Shown here piece by piece: positions 61,852 to 64,000 of a stretch of 64,000 bases of DNA. The notes under the pieces were generated by a model. It saw only the letters and a list, made by a program, of their open reading frames with translations, ran no database searches and had not been told where the DNA came from. A program made the position numbers and the translations under genes. How positions within the stretch are numbered: position 1 is the stretch's first letter; each line of letters starts with the position of its first letter. Source of the stretch: Stutzerimonas stutzeri (GTDB lineage Bacteria > Pseudomonadota > Gammaproteobacteria > Pseudomonadales > Pseudomonadaceae); NCBI GenBank assembly GCA_002345575.1, contig DDVX01000015.1:124001-188000 (forward strand). Reading direction: 5' to 3'.

Positions 61852-64000
61852 GTGCTTGAAGCCTACCGCAAACATGTAGCAGAGCGTGCCGCTCAGGGTA
61901 TCGTGCCCCAGCCGCTGAACGCCGAACAAACCGCAGGCCTGATCGAGCTGCTGAAGAACCCGCCAGCCGGCGAAGAAGTCTTTCTGGTTGACCTGATCAC
62001 CAACCGCGTCCCCGCAGGCGTTGACGAAGCTGCCTATGTTAAGGCTGGCTTCCTGTCCGCCATCGCCAAGGGCGAAGCCACCTCCCCGTTGATCAACAAG
62101 CAACGCGCCGTTGAACTGCTGGGCACCATGCAGGGCGGCTACAACATCGCCACCATGGTCGAGCTGCTGGACGATGCCGAGTTGTCCCCCGTAGCCGCCG
62201 AGCAACTCAAGCACACCCTGCTGATGTTCGACGCCTTCCACGATGTCGCTGAGAAAGCCAAGGCTGGCAATGCCAACGCCAAGGCTGTGCTGCAGTCCTG
62301 GGCCGACGGCGAGTGGTTCCAGAAGCGCCCGGCGCTAGCTGAAAAGATCACTCTTTCGGTCTTCAAGGTCACCGGCGAAACCAACACCGACGACCTGTCC
62401 CCGGCTCCGGATGCCTGGTCGCGCCCGGACATCCCGCTGCACGCCCTGGCCATGCTGAAAATGGCTCGTGACGGCATCAACCCCGACGCTCCCGGTTCGG
62501 TCGGCCCCATCAAGCAGATGGAAGAATTGAAGGCCAAGGGCTTCCCGGTTGCATACGTCGGTGACGTGGTCGGTACTGGTTCTTCTCGTAAGTCCGCCAC
62601 CAACTCGGTGCTGTGGTTCTTCGGTGACGACATCCCGAACGTACCAAACAAGCGTGCTGGCGGCTTCTGCTTCGGCACCAAGATCGCCCCGATCTTCTAC
62701 AACACCATGGAAGACGCCGGCGCTCTGCCGATCGAATTCGACTGTTCCAACCTGGCCATGGGCGACGTCATCGACGTGTACCCATATAAGGGTGAAGTAC
62801 GCCGCCACGGCAGCGACGAGCTGGTTACCACCTTCGAACTAAAAACCGACGTGCTGCTGGACGAAGTCCGTGCTGGCGGTCGTATCCCGCTGATCATCGG
62901 TCGCGGTCTGACCGACAAGGCACGGGCCGAACTGGGCCTCGGCCCGGCCAACTTGTTCAAGCTGCCGGTCGCCCCAGCTGACAGCGGCAAGGGTTTCACC
63001 CTGGCGCAAAAGATGGTCGGTCGCGCCTGCGGTCTGCCGGAAGGCAAGGGCGTACGTCCTGGCACCTACTGCGAACCGAAGATGACCACCGTCGGCTCCC
63101 AGGACACCACGGGCCCAATGACCCGCGACGAGCTGAAAGACCTCGCGTGCCTGGGTTTCTCCGCTGACCTGGTGATGCAGTCCTTCTGCCACACCGCCGC
63201 CTACCCTAAGCCGATCGACGTCAACACCCACCACACCCTGCCGGACTTCATCCAGAACCGCGGCGGCGTATCCCTGCGTCCGGGTGACGGCATCATCCAC
63301 AGCTGGTTGAACCGCATGCTGCTGCCCGATACTGTCGGCACTGGCGGCGACTCCCACACCCGCTTCCCGATGGGCATCTCCTTCCCGGCTGGTTCCGGCC
63401 TGGTAGCCTTCGCTGCCGCTACCGGCGTCATGCCGCTGGACATGCCGGAATCCGTACTGGTGCGCTTCAAAGGCGAAATGCAGCCAGGCATCACGCTGCG
63501 TGACCTGGTCCATGCCATCCCCTACTACGCCATTCAGAACGGCATGCTGACGGTCGAGAAGAAGGGCAAGAAAAACATCTTCTCCGGTCGCATCCTGGAA
63601 ATCGAAGGCCTGAACAACCTGACCGTTGAACAAGCCTTCGAGCTGTCCGATGCCTCTGCCGAGCGCTCGGCTGCAGGCTGCACTATCAAGCTGCCGGAAG
63701 AGGCGATTGCCGAGTACCTGACCTCCAACATCACCCTGATGCGCTGGATGATCAGCGAAGGCTACGGCGATGCACGCACCCTGGAGCGTCGCGCTCAGGC
63801 GATGGAAGCGTGGCTGGCTAAGCCAAGTCTGCTGGCCGCCGACGAGGACGCCGAGTACGCCGCCGTGATCGAAATCGATCTGGCCGACGTGAAAGAGCCG
63901 GTCCTCTGCGCACCGAACGACCCGGATGATGCGCGCCTGCTCTCCACCGTTGCTGGCGAGAAGATCGATGAAGTATTTATCGGCTCGTGCATGACCAACA
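61852..64000 (+). CDS. acnB: Aconitate hydratase B (3' end beyond window)
   Basis: The first 716 codons of about 865. The GTG at 61852 (with GAGGG about 10 nt upstream) starts LEAYRKHVAERAAQGIVPQP, the usual AcnB N-terminus. The HEAT-like domain is followed by the swivel domain (VGTGSSRKSATNSVLWFFGD, in part) and the catalytic domains with SFCHTAAYPKP, GTGGDSHTRFPMGISFPAG and, at the window end, IGSCMTN with the first cluster Cys. It interconverts citrate and isocitrate and also isomerises 2-methylcitrate. Confidence 0.98.
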   Translation, partial: MLEAYRKHVAERAAQGIVPQPLNAEQTAGLIELLKNPPAGEEVFLVDLITNRVPAGVDEAAYVKAGFLSAIAKGEATSPLINKQRAVELLGTMQGGYNIATMVELLDDAELSPVAAEQLKHTLLMFDAFHDVAEKAKAGNANAKAVLQSWADGEWFQKRPALAEKITLSVFKVTGETNTDDLSPAPDAWSRPDIPLHALAMLKMARDGINPDAPGSVGPIKQMEELKAKGFPVAYVGDVVGTGSSRKSATNSVLWFFGDDIPNVPNKRAGGFCFGTKIAPIFYNTMEDAGALPIEFDCSNLAMGDVIDVYPYKGEVRRHGSDELVTTFELKTDVLLDEVRAGGRIPLIIGRGLTDKARAELGLGPANLFKLPVAPADSGKGFTLAQKMVGRACGLPEGKGVRPGTYCEPKMTTVGSQDTTGPMTRDELKDLACLGFSADLVMQSFCHTAAYPKPIDVNTHHTLPDFIQNRGGVSLRPGDGIIHSWLNRMLLPDTVGTGGDSHTRFPMGISFPAGSGLVAFAAATGVMPLDMPESVLVRFKGEMQPGITLRDLVHAIPYYAIQNGMLTVEKKGKKNIFSGRILEIEGLNNLTVEQAFELSDASAERSAAGCTIKLPEEAIAEYLTSNITLMRWMISEGYGDARTLERRAQAMEAWLAKPSLLAADEDAEYAAVIEIDLADVKEPVLCAPNDPDDARLLSTVAGEKIDEVFIGSCMTN

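Overview
The window is chromosomal DNA of a Pseudomonas (sensu lato) relative. GC is high, and the housekeeping blocks match Pseudomonas gene order: guaA-guaB, xseA, a TerC protein, oprC and leuA; and Leu/His/Arg tRNAs, folD, cysS-glnS, ppiB-lpxH, a universal stress protein and acnB. The species cannot be fixed from the sequence alone.

Region 1 (1-23.5 kb) is a vitamin B12 acquisition and synthesis locus, all on the minus strand and built as three transcription units. Each unit starts with a cobalamin riboswitch (about 23350-23542, 13822-14012 and 3128-3302). Unit A is btuB-btuM-cobB-bluB-cobD-cobC-cobQ-cobP: outer- and inner-membrane B12 import, corrin amidation, lower-ligand synthesis, and aminopropanol attachment and activation. 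Unit B is cobO-btuF-btuC-btuD-DUF1636-cobW-cobN-chlI/chlD: adenosylation, ABC import, a CobW metallochaperone and the aerobic cobalt chelatase. Unit C is a siderophore-type TonB receptor followed by an ABC ATPase and a gene that runs off the left edge. The chelatase ends in a chlI frame and a VWA (chlD) frame joined by a perfect -1 slippery heptamer (A_AAA_AAG), so one gene probably makes both the small and medium chelatase subunits. Between units A and B lie a wrecked glutathione peroxidase and a GNAT remnant; cobT, cobV and the alpha-ribazole phosphatase are absent from the window.

Region 2 (23.5-30 kb) is a decayed accessory belt. It holds remnants of an NmrA-type reductase, a CumA-type multicopper oxidase and a LysR regulator that has lost its HTH. 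Intact genes here are a Phd/PIN toxin-antitoxin pair, a methyltransferase, a DUF488 protein and a DUF421 membrane protein.

Region 3 (30-49.7 kb) is mostly core: guaA, guaB, a zinc-ribbon-like protein, a MITE-like element, a PACE efflux pump beside its broken LysR regulator, a diaminopimelate dehydrogenase (rare in this genus), xseA, a TerC/CBS protein, an M23 peptidase, an isochorismatase-like hydrolase, an MscS channel, the copper receptor oprC with a DUF2946 gene, and leuA. After leuA come broken phoX and alpha/beta-hydrolase pieces and the ohrR-ohr peroxide module.

Region 4 (49.7-64 kb) holds a small unknown protein, a very short hydrophobic ORF with a strong ribosome-binding site (possible TisB-like peptide), a methyltransferase, three tRNAs, folD, a lipoprotein with PPC-like repeats, cysS-glnS, ppiB-lpxH, miaE, a Usp protein, a DUF1289 protein and the first 716 codons of acnB, preceded by a nested inverted-repeat structure.
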